Origin: an uncultured Collinsella sp.
GTDB taxonomy: Bacteria; Actinomycetota; Coriobacteriia; Coriobacteriales; Coriobacteriaceae
DNA: 64,000 bases
NCBI GenBank assembly: GCA_959596505.1
Contig: CAUFWM010000001.1
Span: 40,953 to 104,952 of the forward strand
Direction: 5' to 3'
Program-made: the position numbers and the translations under genes
Part shown: positions 8,168 through 17,777 of the stretch, in pieces
Position numbering within the stretch: position 1 is the stretch's first letter
How the letters are laid out: each line of letters opens with the position of its first letter
The notes under the pieces: model-generated
Told to the model about the DNA's origin: nothing
Seen by the model: only the letters and a program-made list of their open reading frames with translations
The model's database searches: none

Positions 8168-9541
8168 CTACTCGTCGCCGTCGTGCGGGTCCGCAGAACC
8201 CGCGTCCGACGCCGCCGGCTTATCTGCCGAGGACTCGGAATCCTTCTTATCGGTTTCGGCCGGAGCGATCACGCGAATGAGCGAGATGCGCTGGCCACGC
8301 ATCGACTGCACCTTAAACTTGTACCCCGCAACCTCAAACACCTCTCCGATGTCGGGCACCGAGTCGCAAAGCTCCAAAATCCAGCCGGCGATGGTCTCAT
8401 AATCATCGCTTTCCTCGAGCGGCCAACCAAGCTCAATCGCGTCATCGCACGAAAAACGCCCATCGACAAGCCACTCGCGGCGCGAAAGGCGCGTGAGGTA
8501 CTTGTTGTCGGGGTCGAACTCGTCCTCGATCTCGCCCACGATCTCCTCGACGATGTCCTCGATGGTGATGATGCCGGCCGTGCCGCCGTACTCGTCCACG
8601 ACCACCACGATCTGGTCGTGCGAGGTCTGCATCTCGGACAGCAGCGGCAGGATGTCCTTGGTGTCGGGCACAAAGGTGGCGTCGCGCAAAAAGTCGGCGA
8701 TGGGCTGGTCGCCCTTGCCGTCGAGCGAAGGCTGGATCAGGTCCTTGATGTGCGCGATGCCGGCGACGTTGTCGGGATCCTCGTGATAGACGGGGATGCG
8801 GCTAAAGCCGGTCTGGCGCATGGCGGACAGCACGTCGGCGACCGTCTCGTCGTCCTCGCACATGGTGGTGTCCACGCGCGGCACCATGACCTCGCGGGCA
8901 ACGGTGTCGCCCAGGTCGAAGATCTCGTGAATCATACGCTTTTCCTCGTCGAGCAGGTCGTCCTGCTCCGAGACCATGTACTTGATCTCTTCCTCCGAGA
9001 CGTTCTGGCGGTCATCGGCGCTCTTGATGCGCAGGATGCGGGCCAGACCGTCGGAGCAGGCACCGGTCAGCCACACGAGCGGGCGGGCGATCTTTTGGAA
9101 CACCGAGAGCGGTCCCACGACCTGCTTGGATACGCCCTCGGCGTTAGCGAGGCCGATGCGCTTGGGCACGAGCTCGCCAATCACGATGGACACGAAGGCG
9201 ACGGCAACGGTGATGATGACCGGCGCCAGGCCGCGCGCAATGGCAGAGAGCGGCGCGATGCCAAAGCTCATGAGCCACGTGGCAAGCGGGTCGGACAGGC
9301 TCGTCGAGGCGACGGCGGACGAGGCAAAGCCCACGAGCGTGATGGCGACCTGGATGGTGGCCAACAGCTGATCGGAGTCTGCGGCGAGCTGGACGGCGCG
9401 CTCGGCGCGTTTGTCGCCTTCCTCGGCATCGTGCTCCAGCACAGCGCGCTTTGCCGTGGTGAGCGCCATCTCGGACATAGAGAAGTAGCCGTTGATGAGG
9501 GTTAAAACGAGGGTAGTGATAAGGGAGATGGTTATGTCCAT
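8168..9541 (-). CDS. CNNM/CorC-family protein (DUF21-CBS-CorC_HlyC), probable Mg2+ transport
   Basis: 457 aa. A DUF21 membrane domain (about 1-185; NGYFSMSEMAL at the first helix, GELVPKRI later), a CBS pair (about 200-330), and a CorC_HlyC C-terminal domain (about 345-430, with VDEYGG just before). This is the full architecture of the CNNM/CorC (hemolysin C) family, linked to Mg2+ export or Na+/Mg2+ exchange. A disordered acidic tail follows. The SD (GGAGG) is rather far from the ATG, so the start is less certain than the body. With the Mg2+ module at 1.1-4.2 kb it makes two magnesium-type systems in 10 kb. Confidence 0.88.
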   Translation of the reverse strand: MDITISLITTLVLTLINGYFSMSEMALTTAKRAVLEHDAEEGDKRAERAVQLAADSDQLLATIQVAITLVGFASSAVASTSLSDPLATWLMSFGIAPLSAIARGLAPVIITVAVAFVSIVIGELVPKRIGLANAEGVSKQVVGPLSVFQKIARPLVWLTGACSDGLARILRIKSADDRQNVSEEEIKYMVSEQDDLLDEEKRMIHEIFDLGDTVAREVMVPRVDTTMCEDDETVADVLSAMRQTGFSRIPVYHEDPDNVAGIAHIKDLIQPSLDGKGDQPIADFLRDATFVPDTKDILPLLSEMQTSHDQIVVVVDEYGGTAGIITIEDIVEEIVGEIEDEFDPDNKYLTRLSRREWLVDGRFSCDDAIELGWPLEESDDYETIAGWILELCDSVPDIGEVFEVAGYKFKVQSMRGQRISLIRVIAPAETDKKDSESSADKPAASDAGSADPHDGDE

Positions 9542-9651
9542 CGGGAGTTTCTCGAACCTCCAAGATTCGGGACGTTAGGGTAAAACGTTGATGGCGGATA
9601 CGGCAATTGTGCCAGCGCCCAAACGAGGACGCGGGCGCGAAGGCGTGGTCG

Positions 9652-10335
9652 CTAGATTACGAAGAGGATCACCGCCATGAACTGGAAGATGCTGCCGGCG
9701 AGCACCCACAGGTGAAACACGCTGTGCAGATAGCGTACGTTTTTGGCGATATAGAACGGCACGCCCGCGGTGTAGCACACGCCGCCGACGGCGAGCAGGG
9801 CAAGTGCCACGGGGTTGAGCAGCACCACAAGTTCGGGCAGCTTAAAGACAACGAGCCAGCCCATCAGCAGGTAGACCAAGCCACTTACCCAGTGCGGTTG
9901 ACGCTCGCGCATAAAGCACTCGAGGGCGATGCCGCTAATGGCGATGGCCCATACGGCAAAGAACAGCGCAGGACCGCCGTCGTTTGCGAGCGTGATGAGG
10001 CAAAACGGCGTATAGCTGCCGGCTATGAGCAGGTAGATGCAGCTATGGTCGATAATGCGGAACACGCGCTTGGCGCGCGCGGGCTGAATCGCGTGGTAGA
10101 GCGTGGAGGCCAGATATTCGAGGATAATGCTGACACCATAGACAATCGCCGCGGCCATGTGGGCCGGGCCTCCGCCGCGCAGGGCGGCGAATACGATCAG
10201 GAGCACCAGACCCGCGATACCCAGCAGGCAGCCGACACCATGGGTGACGGAGTTCATGATCTCCTCGCCCACCGTGTAGTGTGGAACGGCCGCGGTCTTG
10301 GGCCGCGGCTTAGAACTGTCGCTCGAATCGGACAT
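9652..10335 (-). CDS. trhA: Hemolysin III family (YqfA/PAQR-type) membrane protein
   Basis: 227 aa from ATG 10335, chosen because GGAGG lies ten bases upstream; an in-frame TTG further out lacks an SD. Seven predicted membrane helices. Family motifs: EEIMNSVTHGVG at the first helix, STLYHA, IDHSCIYLLIAGSYTPF, and a final helix region with H-x-x-x-H (HSVFHLW), which are the zinc-binding positions of PAQR-type proteins. The bacterial function is usually described as membrane homeostasis; the hemolysin name is historical. It is transcribed divergently from the alpha/beta hydrolase. Confidence 0.88.
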   Translation of the reverse strand: MSDSSDSSKPRPKTAAVPHYTVGEEIMNSVTHGVGCLLGIAGLVLLIVFAALRGGGPAHMAAAIVYGVSIILEYLASTLYHAIQPARAKRVFRIIDHSCIYLLIAGSYTPFCLITLANDGGPALFFAVWAIAISGIALECFMRERQPHWVSGLVYLLMGWLVVFKLPELVVLLNPVALALLAVGGVCYTAGVPFYIAKNVRYLHSVFHLWVLAGSIFQFMAVILFVI

Positions 10336-10521
10336 GCCGGTTACATCCTCCAACGTAAAGAGTTCTCAACACTATATCAAAGCGTCTGGGTACGTGCGAA
10401 ATTTGCACCATACGTGACCCTTTGTTTACCCATTCTTTGCCTGTTGACGCATCAACGGCGAACGTCCATAATGCGCTTGCATTAAATGTTGATGTATTAA
10501 CATCTTATAGGAGAGCTTCTT

Positions 10522-11487
10522 ATGTCTCAAAACGCACGTTCCCATCGAAAGCTCAAGATAGCCGGCGTCGTTGCACTGGTGCTCGTTGTCGCGCTGCTGG
10601 GGTTTGCCGGCAACTTTCTGTTTGACTTCGCGCTGAATCCCCGCGCGCCATACACCATGAAGATGATGCAGGATAGCAAGAACGACAAAGAAGGCGAGCA
10701 GCCGGATGCCGAGGAAACCGAGGCGCGGGCATGGTTTAAAGAGAATCGTGAGAGCAGCAGCCTCACCGCAGATGACGGAACCGAGCTCGCCGCTTGGTAT
10801 TTTGCCGCCCCAGAGACCACACACAATTACGCTGTCTGTCTACACGGATACACCAACGAGCCCATCGGCATGGCCCGATACGCCAAACGCTTCCATGACC
10901 GCGGCATGAACGTACTCGCGCCCGCCGCCCGCGCCCACGAGCGCTCCGGCGGCGACTATATCGGCATGGGCTGGCCCGAACGCCTCGACATCGTCGCGTG
11001 GATCGAGCGGATCGTTCAGGCTGACCCCGAGGCGCGCATCCTGGTCTTTGGCGAGTCGATGGGTGCGGCAACCGCCATGAACGTCGCGGGGGAATCTCTG
11101 CCCGCAAACGTGAAATGCATTATCGAGGACTGCGGTTATACGAGTGTTTGGGACGAGTTTTCCTTGCAGCTTAAGGATGTATTTGGGGTGCCCAGCTTTC
11201 CCTTGCTCGATGTAGCAAACTTGGTGTGCAACGTGCGCGCGGGCTACGACTTTCATACGGCGAGCAGTGTGGAGCAACTCAAACACGCGACGGTTCCCAT
11301 GCTGTTTATCCACGGCGACCAGGACACCTTTGTGCCGTACAGCATGCTCGACCAAAACTACGACGCGTGCGCCAGCAAGGTCAAGCAAAAGCTCACCATC
11401 CATGGCGCCACCCACGCCAAGAGTGCGCAAGTTGACCCCGAGCTCTACTGGAACACGGTCGACGACTTCCTCGACGAGTATTTTTAG
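10522..11487 (+). CDS. Membrane-anchored alpha/beta hydrolase
   Basis: 321 aa; ATG with AGGAG upstream. An N-terminal membrane helix (about 12-34) anchors an extracytoplasmic alpha/beta-hydrolase domain. The nucleophile elbow is GESMG, the acid is in HGDQDTFVP and the His in HGATHAKS, so the triad is complete. The oxyanion segment HGYTNE fits the serine-aminopeptidase-like (S33/YqkD) group. The substrate is unknown; a lipid or peptide ester is likely. A short inverted repeat (GATGT..ACATC) lies about 25 bases upstream of the ATG and could be an operator. Confidence 0.8.
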   Translation: MSQNARSHRKLKIAGVVALVLVVALLGFAGNFLFDFALNPRAPYTMKMMQDSKNDKEGEQPDAEETEARAWFKENRESSSLTADDGTELAAWYFAAPETTHNYAVCLHGYTNEPIGMARYAKRFHDRGMNVLAPAARAHERSGGDYIGMGWPERLDIVAWIERIVQADPEARILVFGESMGAATAMNVAGESLPANVKCIIEDCGYTSVWDEFSLQLKDVFGVPSFPLLDVANLVCNVRAGYDFHTASSVEQLKHATVPMLFIHGDQDTFVPYSMLDQNYDACASKVKQKLTIHGATHAKSAQVDPELYWNTVDDFLDEYF

Positions 11488-11528
11488 GCAAAAAGCAACG
11501 TCTGGGGCTTTATCTGACCCCCTATTTT

Positions 11529-11652
11529 CGGAAGTATGCGACAAAATCTGGAACTGCCGACCAGACCGCAGTTTTACCAACAATTTATCAGGGGTTTTGT
11601 TGCCAAAAAATGTCGTGTGCTCGGCGGTCTCGAAATTTGCCGCATACTTCCG
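11529..11652. repeat. Intergenic long palindrome
   Basis: Ends CGGAAGTATGCG (11529-11540) and CGCATACTTCCG (11641-11652) are perfect 12-bp inverted arms, extended by imperfect pairing, around about 100 bp. It occupies most of the 251-bp convergent gap, directly before the terminator. It resembles a dispersed extragenic palindrome rather than a gene. Confidence 0.6.
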
Positions 11653-11653
11653 G

Positions 11654-11690
11654 AAAGCCGCCCGCGAGCGCTGTGCTCACGGGCGGCTTT
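11654..11690. terminator. Bidirectional terminator between convergent genes
   Basis: Arms AAAGCCGCCCG / CGGGCGGCTTT with a 15-nt loop; the A-run on one side and T-run on the other allow use by both the hydrolase (+) and the DUF362 ferredoxin (-). Confidence 0.8.
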
Positions 11691-11738
11691 TGCTAACGTT
11701 GCGCTACAAAAGCGCTTGATATGTCCAATGGACAGGTG

Positions 11739-12944
11739 CTACTTGACCTCGATGAGCTCGTACTTGCTCGTGCCCAGGCCGATCTTCTCGGCGTGCGCGA
11801 TGCAGGTGCGCCAGTCGGTGTCGGGATGCGTGATGCAGAAGGGGTCCTTGGCCTGATCGCCCTCCAGATGCTCGTGGTTGTGCTCCATCTTGGCCGCGCT
11901 ATCGGTAAGCTCGGTGTTGGGCAGCGGCTCGGATGCCATGACGGCATCGGCACAGGCCTGGTCGATGGCGACCGGGTCGAAGCTCGCGAACATGCCGATG
12001 TCGTTGACGATAGGCGTATCGTTTTCGGGATGGCAATCGCAGTTGGGGCTGATGTCCATGGCAAGCGAAATGTGGAAGCTCGGACGGCCGTCGACAACGG
12101 CCTTCGTATACTCGGCGATCTTGCAGTTGAGCACGTCGGCCGCAGCGTCATGGCCGGGCTTGATGGCGTCCTGGTTGCACACGCCGATGCAGCGGCCGCA
12201 GCCCACGCAGCGATCATGGTCGATAGCGGCAACGTGAACCGTACGGGTGTTGCCGTTGGCGAGCTCGCGCTCACGGGTGTCGTCAAACGAGATAGCGCTG
12301 TGCGCACAGACCTTTTCGCAGGCACGGCAGCCAATACAGTGCTCGGTCGCGACGTTCGGCTTGCCGGCGGCATGCTGCTCCATCTTGCCGGCGCGGCTGC
12401 CGCCGCCCATGCCCAGGTTCTTCATGGCGCCGCCAAAGCCGGCCTGCTCATGGCCTTTAAAGTGCGTGAGGCTGATCACGATATCGGCATCCATGAGTGC
12501 CCGACCGATCTTGGCCTCGCGCACGTACTCGCCGCCCTCGACCGGGACGAGTGCCTCGTCGGTACCCTTGAGGCCGTCGGCGATGATGATCTGGCAACCC
12601 GTGGCATACGGGGTAAAGCCGTTCTGATAGGCGGTATCGATGTGCTCGAGCGCGTTTTTACGGCTACCGACGTAGAGCGTGTTACAGTCGGTGAGGAAGG
12701 GCTTGCCACCCAGCTCCTTCACGACATCCGCGACGGCGCGGGCGTAGTTGGGGCGCAAAAAGCTCAGGTTGCCCAGCTCGCCAAAGTGAATCTTGATAGC
12801 GACGAACTTGTTCTCGAAGTCGATCTGCTCGATACCGGCGTGGCGTATGAGGCGCTTGAGCTTGTCGAGCTGGCTCTCGCGAGCATGCGTGCGCAAGTTG
12901 GTGAAGTATACCTTAGCGGGTGCTGCGGGTGCAGTTGCGGTCAT
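11739..12944 (-). CDS. DUF362 protein with two [4Fe-4S] ferredoxin motifs
   Basis: 401 aa; ATG with AGGGGAT upstream. The DUF362 fold surrounds a central pair of ferredoxin motifs (about residues 205-275): C-IG-C-RA-C-EKV-C and C-VG-C-GR-C-IGV-C, all eight cysteines present, so two [4Fe-4S] clusters are expected. A DUF362 block with THFKGHEQAGFGGAMKNLG precedes them. Such proteins are common in anaerobes and are thought to move low-potential electrons; the partner is unknown. It is monocistronic, flanked by a terminator and the FtsX gene. Confidence 0.85.
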   Translation of the reverse strand: MTATAPAAPAKVYFTNLRTHARESQLDKLKRLIRHAGIEQIDFENKFVAIKIHFGELGNLSFLRPNYARAVADVVKELGGKPFLTDCNTLYVGSRKNALEHIDTAYQNGFTPYATGCQIIIADGLKGTDEALVPVEGGEYVREAKIGRALMDADIVISLTHFKGHEQAGFGGAMKNLGMGGGSRAGKMEQHAAGKPNVATEHCIGCRACEKVCAHSAISFDDTRERELANGNTRTVHVAAIDHDRCVGCGRCIGVCNQDAIKPGHDAAADVLNCKIAEYTKAVVDGRPSFHISLAMDISPNCDCHPENDTPIVNDIGMFASFDPVAIDQACADAVMASEPLPNTELTDSAAKMEHNHEHLEGDQAKDPFCITHPDTDWRTCIAHAEKIGLGTSKYELIEVK

Positions 12945-13027
12945 AGATCTATCCCCTCGGTCTATATGGCGTTACAGACATAGAGGATGGTACCCGTTAA
13001 AGTAGGGTCAAAGTCAAGCGCGAAACC

Positions 13028-13056
13028 TAGTCGTTGGGGAGGTTCTTAAACGACTA
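13028..13056. repeat. 29-bp stop-codon hairpin repeat, copy 2
   Basis: Same family as 4512-4540. The arms are TAGTCGTT / AACGACTA: both arms changed together relative to copy 3 (TAGTCATT / AAATGACTA), which preserves pairing. The first triplet on the minus strand is the stop codon of the FtsX-type gene. Confidence 0.85.
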
Positions 13057-15720
13057 CTCTTGGACTTTGAGGGCCTCGGCCAGGCTCACGCGCGTGATAG
13101 AACGCGTGTGTAGCAGCGCCACGACCAGGTAGGTCGCAAAGCCAATGCCGACGCATGCAACCATGGACCAAGCGGGCACGTAGATCTCGATATTGCCGTT
13201 GTAGGCGAGCAGCATCGAGCGGAAGATGGCCGTGAGCGAGCCGATAATGACCGGCAGACTCAGCACGAGCGACGCCACCACGCACAGCGTGATCGAGCGG
13301 ATGTACAGATGCGAGATCTCGCTATCGCGATAGCCAAAGACTTTCATGTAGCTGATCGAACGGGCGCTGTGGTCGATCACCGCCTTGGTCAGCAGGTACA
13401 TAAACAGCAGGAAGATAAACACCGCGAGCCCGATCATCATTCCGATCATTTTACTCATCATGCCGATGAACTGGTCGCCCACGGCGCGCATGTCGTCGGG
13501 CGTGGTGTCGCCGGCAAAGTAACGAGCATCGAGATCGAGCTTCTCGTCGCTCACATAGCCGTTAAAGTAGGCGGCGTCGTTGTCGAACAGCTCGTTAAAG
13601 TCGTCGATACTCATATAGATATTCATGTCCGACTTGGAGCCCCAGGCACAGTCCTTGCCCGCGTACTCAAGGGAATAATGCTCGCCCTCGTACTTGTCGC
13701 CGAGCGTGACCTTCTGGCCCTTGCTCCAGCCAAACTTATCGAGCAGACCGCCGCCAAAGACGACGCGTCCATCGCCGACGTTGAGGTCTTTCCAATAGCG
13801 CGAATCGGATGAAATGCCGTAGACGAAAATCGTCTCCTCGCCATTACCATCGCCGCGGTCGTATTGCAGCTGGTAAACGGCGTATTTCTCGGCCTGCGCG
13901 ATTGCGCCCGCGCCGTTGTCGGTCGTATTGACCGGGTGGATATCGTCGTTGTCAGTGTCGAGCTTAGAGGCCTTGTCGATCAGGTCGATAGCCTCGTCAC
14001 GGTCGCAGCCGAGGGCATCGGCAAGATCGTCAAGGCGCGCGTAGAGCGCATCTTTCTTGTCCTGGACCTTGGCAAGCGCGTCCTGCGCTGCGGTCAGGCT
14101 CTCGGCAGACGGAGATGCGGTCGCAGCATCGGCTGCCGCCTGCGCCGCATCAGCCGCGTCGTCAAGCTCGTCATCGGCATCCTGGGCGGCAGAAAGCAGT
14201 GCGCCGTCAACCGACTGCAAGCGCTCGAGTGCCGACCACTGCTCACGCTCCTCGGCAGTGCCCTCGAGCTCCAGCGGCACCTTGAGCGTGTACTGGTGCT
14301 CGGCGACCAGGCTTGTCTCGAGGTTGTCCGCGTAGTGCGTCATGGTGGGCAGAATCGCCAGGCCAAAGAGCATCAGCAGCGAGGCAAACGCAATGCCCAC
14401 GAAGAGCGTGGCGAAGTTGCCCAGGTTGCGCAGGAAGATACGCAGGCGGAAGCGGGAAACAAAACCCATGCGCTCCGGCAGTTGCATACCACGCTTGGTG
14501 CCAGACTTGCCGCTCGCCTCGTGGCGAAGGAACTGCAACGGCGTCTTGCCCATTTTGCGAAGCAGGCCCACCAGCGTGATGAGGATGAGCGCGGCGGCGG
14601 GAACCACGGCGCACTTCACAAAGATCTCCCAGCTCCAGTACACCTGGAAGGGCGGCAGACTGTACGAACCGTAATAGAGGCTGCGCATGGGCTCGGTAAA
14701 GAACACAACGCCGAGCGCAGTGCCCAAAAGCGCCGCGACCACGCCCACGATGGCGGGAAGCGCGAGGTAGTGCAGCACGATCTCGCGTCGACGATAGCCG
14801 CTGGCGAGCAGCGTGCCGATGATGGCGCTCTCCTCCTCGATGGTGGCGTCGGTAAGGACCACAAAGACGAACGCCATGATCACGATGATGATGTCGAGCA
14901 GCGTCATCCACATCATGGAGTCGCCGTCCACGTCGTCGCGCGCATAGCCAATGCCTTGGTTGGAATCGGCATCGATCAGATCGTCCACACGCGCATCGGC
15001 ATCGGTCAGCGCCACGACCATATCCTGCTCCGCATCGATGCGATCCGCGGTGGGGAGGTCGCAATCGGTAAAGATAAAGGAATAGGTGTAGGCAGGCGCG
15101 CCACCGGCGTCCTCAAGCGCGGCAAAGCCGGCGTCGGTGACCTCGGCCACGCCGTACGTGATGGTGTTCACCGTAAAGTCCGAATTGTTGAGGAACAGCG
15201 CCTGGCTATCGGGCTGGGTCATGATGCCGCAGATGGTGTAGGTGCGACCCTCGAGCTCGACTCTATCGCCCACGGACAGGTTGTTATTGGTGGCAAAGAC
15301 ACGGTCGATGGCCACCTCGTCGTCCGTCTTGGGTTCCCTGCCCTCACAGTAGGACGCGATATCGACCTTGGTGCGGTGCGCATAGGTGCGCAGCGTGCGC
15401 TTGGTGCCGTCGTCGCCGTTCGCCTTTTTGATGATGGCGTCGATGGAGAAATTCTTGTAGAGCGTGACGCCGCCGACGTCGTCGGCCGCGTCCTCGGCGG
15501 CCTTGAGTTGATCGTCGGTAGCCTCGAAGGAGGTGGTCACGCGGCCGTCCTCAATCGTGTACGCATTGCGCATGTCGTCGATAAGGCAACCGATGGAGTG
15601 GGCCGCGAGCAAAAAGCCCGAGGTGAGAGCGATGCTTCCGCACATAAGCAAAAAGATTCCCAGGTACTTGCCGATATTGCGGCGCAGCTCGCGCGGGAGA
15701 CGTTTTGCGAGAGGTGTCAT
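13054..15720 (-). CDS. FtsX/MacB-type ABC transporter permease, large
   Basis: 888 aa from ATG 15720, eight bases after the stop of the ATPase gene. An N-terminal membrane helix, a large extracytoplasmic MacB-like domain, a first FtsX core (about 260-400), a second extracytoplasmic part with a long Ala/Asp-rich coiled coil (about 490-580), and a C-terminal FtsX core (about 760-885). The two-core layout fits lipoprotein/peptide exporters or BceB-like resistance permeases; the coiled coil suggests mechanotransmission rather than simple channel transport. Its stop codon is the first triplet of a 29-bp hairpin repeat. Confidence 0.85.
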   Translation of the reverse strand: MTPLAKRLPRELRRNIGKYLGIFLLMCGSIALTSGFLLAAHSIGCLIDDMRNAYTIEDGRVTTSFEATDDQLKAAEDAADDVGGVTLYKNFSIDAIIKKANGDDGTKRTLRTYAHRTKVDIASYCEGREPKTDDEVAIDRVFATNNNLSVGDRVELEGRTYTICGIMTQPDSQALFLNNSDFTVNTITYGVAEVTDAGFAALEDAGGAPAYTYSFIFTDCDLPTADRIDAEQDMVVALTDADARVDDLIDADSNQGIGYARDDVDGDSMMWMTLLDIIIVIMAFVFVVLTDATIEEESAIIGTLLASGYRRREIVLHYLALPAIVGVVAALLGTALGVVFFTEPMRSLYYGSYSLPPFQVYWSWEIFVKCAVVPAAALILITLVGLLRKMGKTPLQFLRHEASGKSGTKRGMQLPERMGFVSRFRLRIFLRNLGNFATLFVGIAFASLLMLFGLAILPTMTHYADNLETSLVAEHQYTLKVPLELEGTAEEREQWSALERLQSVDGALLSAAQDADDELDDAADAAQAAADAATASPSAESLTAAQDALAKVQDKKDALYARLDDLADALGCDRDEAIDLIDKASKLDTDNDDIHPVNTTDNGAGAIAQAEKYAVYQLQYDRGDGNGEETIFVYGISSDSRYWKDLNVGDGRVVFGGGLLDKFGWSKGQKVTLGDKYEGEHYSLEYAGKDCAWGSKSDMNIYMSIDDFNELFDNDAAYFNGYVSDEKLDLDARYFAGDTTPDDMRAVGDQFIGMMSKMIGMMIGLAVFIFLLFMYLLTKAVIDHSARSISYMKVFGYRDSEISHLYIRSITLCVVASLVLSLPVIIGSLTAIFRSMLLAYNGNIEIYVPAWSMVACVGIGFATYLVVALLHTRSITRVSLAEALKVQE

Positions 15721-15728
15721 GGCGCCGC

Positions 15729-16442
15729 CTACCAATCGAGCTCGGCGGCTGCGACGGGCGACTCGTTGAGCTCATCCTCGACGATGCGCCCGTCGCGCAG
15801 GCGCAGCACGCGATTTGCCATGCGCGCGATGGCGGCATTGTGGGTGACAATGATGATGGTGCAGCCGTAGGTGCGGTTTACATCCTCCATGAGCTGCAAG
15901 ATTTCCTTGGACGTCTTATAGTCGAGCGCGCCCGTGGGCTCATCGCACAGCAGCAGGCCCGGGTTTTTGACGAGTGCGCGGCCGATGGCGCAGCGCTGCT
16001 GCTGGCCGCCCGAGACCTGGCGCGGGAACTTGTTGCGGTGCTCGTAGAGGCCCAGCGAACGCAGCAGGTCATCAATGTTGAGCGGGTTTTTGGACAGGTG
16101 CGCCGTGACCTCGATGTTCTCCTTGATGGTGAGATCGGGCACCAGGTTGTAGAACTGGAAGACAAAGCCCAGCTCACGGCGTCGGTATTCGCCCAAGTCG
16201 GTAGGCTTGAGCACGGTGAGGTCGCAGCCATCCACCAGAATAGAGCCGGCGTCGGCGTCCTCCAGGCCGCCAATCAGGTTAAGAAACGTGGACTTGCCCG
16301 AACCCGAAGGCCCCAGCATGACGCAGATCTCGCCGCGGTTGATGGACGTGTCGATGCCGTCGAGCACCGTCAGGCATGCATCTCCATCGCCGTAGTGCTT
16401 TTTGAGATCCTTAACCTGGACGTAGGCTTCCTGCGTTGCCAT
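15729..16442 (-). CDS. ABC transporter ATPase of the MacB/LolD type
   Basis: 237 aa from ATG 16442 (GGGGGAT just upstream; the ATG twelve bases earlier lacks an SD). Walker [11 protein letters not shown]-loop in [12 protein letters not shown], signature VSGGQQQR, Walker B LLLCDEPT followed by GALD, and the H-loop THN. These mark the MacB/LolD/FtsE subfamily, which drives FtsX-type permeases. It is operonic with the 888-residue permease that follows. Confidence 0.92.
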   Translation of the reverse strand: MATQEAYVQVKDLKKHYGDGDACLTVLDGIDTSINRGEICVMLGPSGSGKSTFLNLIGGLEDADAGSILVDGCDLTVLKPTDLGEYRRRELGFVFQFYNLVPDLTIKENIEVTAHLSKNPLNIDDLLRSLGLYEHRNKFPRQVSGGQQQRCAIGRALVKNPGLLLCDEPTGALDYKTSKEILQLMEDVNRTYGCTIIIVTHNAAIARMANRVLRLRDGRIVEDELNESPVAAAELDW

Positions 16443-16537
16443 GGTATCCCCCATTGTTAGCCTTGTACTACTTTATGAACGTAATAGTAAACCATGGCGA
16501 ACTATTTTTGGGCGAGAGCGGGGATTTGTTTCAAGAC

Positions 16538-16566
16538 TAGTCATTGGGGACGCTCTTAAATGACTA
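16538..16566. repeat. 29-bp stop-codon hairpin repeat, copy 3
   Basis: Same family as 4512-4540 and 13028-13056, with ends TAGTCATT / AAATGACTA. Here the repeat lies six bases beyond the stop of the ABC-2 permease instead of containing it. Confidence 0.8.
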
Positions 16567-16571
16567 GGCGG

Positions 16572-17777
16572 TTAGGCGCGGGATTTGTTGTGGGCGAGGG
16601 CTAGGCCTACGGCGGCGATGGCGGCGGCGAAGAGCACGGTGACGCCCAGATCGCAGGCGATGTCGCCCAGCACGGTGGGCGTCAGATCCGCGGCGAGCGC
16701 CTTGCCGATTGCGTCGTTCACCCAAAACGTCGGCACAAAATGCGCCACGGTCTGCACGGCCGAGCCCATCAGCGACAGCGGCATCCAGGCGCCGCCCAAA
16801 AACGTCATGAGCATGCCGAGTAAGTTGCCCACGCCGTTGAGCAGCTCCTCGCGCGCGCCCAGGCTCGAAAGGGTAAAGCCAACGGCCAGCGGCGTGCACG
16901 CCAGGGCAAACGTCGCCGCCAGCGCCAGGCACACGCGACCCACACCGACCTCGGCGACCGCGCCGGCAAAGCCCACGACACCCATCATGCTCGACACAAA
17001 CCAGATGCAGACGGTAAGCACCGCGGCAGCCGCGAACACGGCAAGCGAACGCTGGCGCTCGGAGAGCGGGGCGGCCTCCATGCGGCGCACGCGCTCGGGC
17101 TCGTTCATGCCCGAGAACACCAATCCCACCGACACGATGACCGACGAGATGATCGCGTACGCGCCAAAGTTGAAGTACGACTCGAGTGGGGCGACGGCAG
17201 TCGATTCGACCTTGACCTGCTCGATCTGGACCTCGGCGCGCTTGGCGGCAGCATGCTCGGCAGCCTTGGCGACCTCGCCGTCGGAAGCAGCTGGCTCAAG
17301 TGCCGCCGCAGCACCCGCGAGCGAGATCCACCGCGAGGCCTCGGCAGACGAAAGCGCCGCCGCCATGGTGCCGGAGCCGTAGGTCACATCGAGCCTGGGC
17401 AACTCCTCCCCCGCGCGGGCGGCGGCAACAAGATCGTCCTCAAACCCCTCCGGGATAAAGAACACGCAGTCGGCGCTGCCCTTGGCGCTGTTGCTCTTAG
17501 CGAGCGCATCCGCAAGGTCGTACGTGTCGTCGCCGACGCCCGTGACCAGGTCAAAGCGTGAGCCCAGGTGCTTGGTAAGCGCCCGCGAAAGGTCGCTATT
17601 GTCGCGGTCGACCACGATCACGTTGGTGTCGTAGGGCTTGTACTCGGTAAGCTGCGACGAGTTCCAGCTCACCGAGGCCGCGATGAATACGCCCATGAGC
17701 GAGATGAACACCGTATAGATGAGCAGGTAGAGCGGGTGCGCGAGCGCCATGCGAAGCGCGGTCTTAAAGGTGCTCAT
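16572..17777 (-). CDS. ABC-2 type permease (second subunit)
   Basis: 401 aa from ATG 17777 with GGAAGGAG upstream; it overlaps the 3' end of the preceding permease by 14 bases. One N-terminal helix, an extracytoplasmic region (about 40-195) and five or six C-terminal helices, the ABC2_membrane_3 topology. It pairs with the 395-residue permease and the ATPase at 18961-19899 as a heterodimeric exporter. A lipophilic antibiotic or peptide substrate is inferred from operon architecture. Confidence 0.82.
   Translation of the reverse strand: MSTFKTALRMALAHPLYLLIYTVFISLMGVFIAASVSWNSSQLTEYKPYDTNVIVVDRDNSDLSRALTKHLGSRFDLVTGVGDDTYDLADALAKSNSAKGSADCVFFIPEGFEDDLVAAARAGEELPRLDVTYGSGTMAAALSSAEASRWISLAGAAAALEPAASDGEVAKAAEHAAAKRAEVQIEQVKVESTAVAPLESYFNFGAYAIISSVIVSVGLVFSGMNEPERVRRMEAAPLSERQRSLAVFAAAAVLTVCIWFVSSMMGVVGFAGAVAEVGVGRVCLALAATFALACTPLAVGFTLSSLGAREELLNGVGNLLGMLMTFLGGAWMPLSLMGSAVQTVAHFVPTFWVNDAIGKALAADLTPTVLGDIACDLGVTVLFAAAIAAVGLALAHNKSRA

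Noticed and set aside
7010..9505. 831-residue plus-strand frame and similar long frames at 33483-35477 and 44520-46598
   Set aside because: These lie antisense to well-supported genes; they are open only because GC-rich codon bias suppresses stops on the complementary frame.
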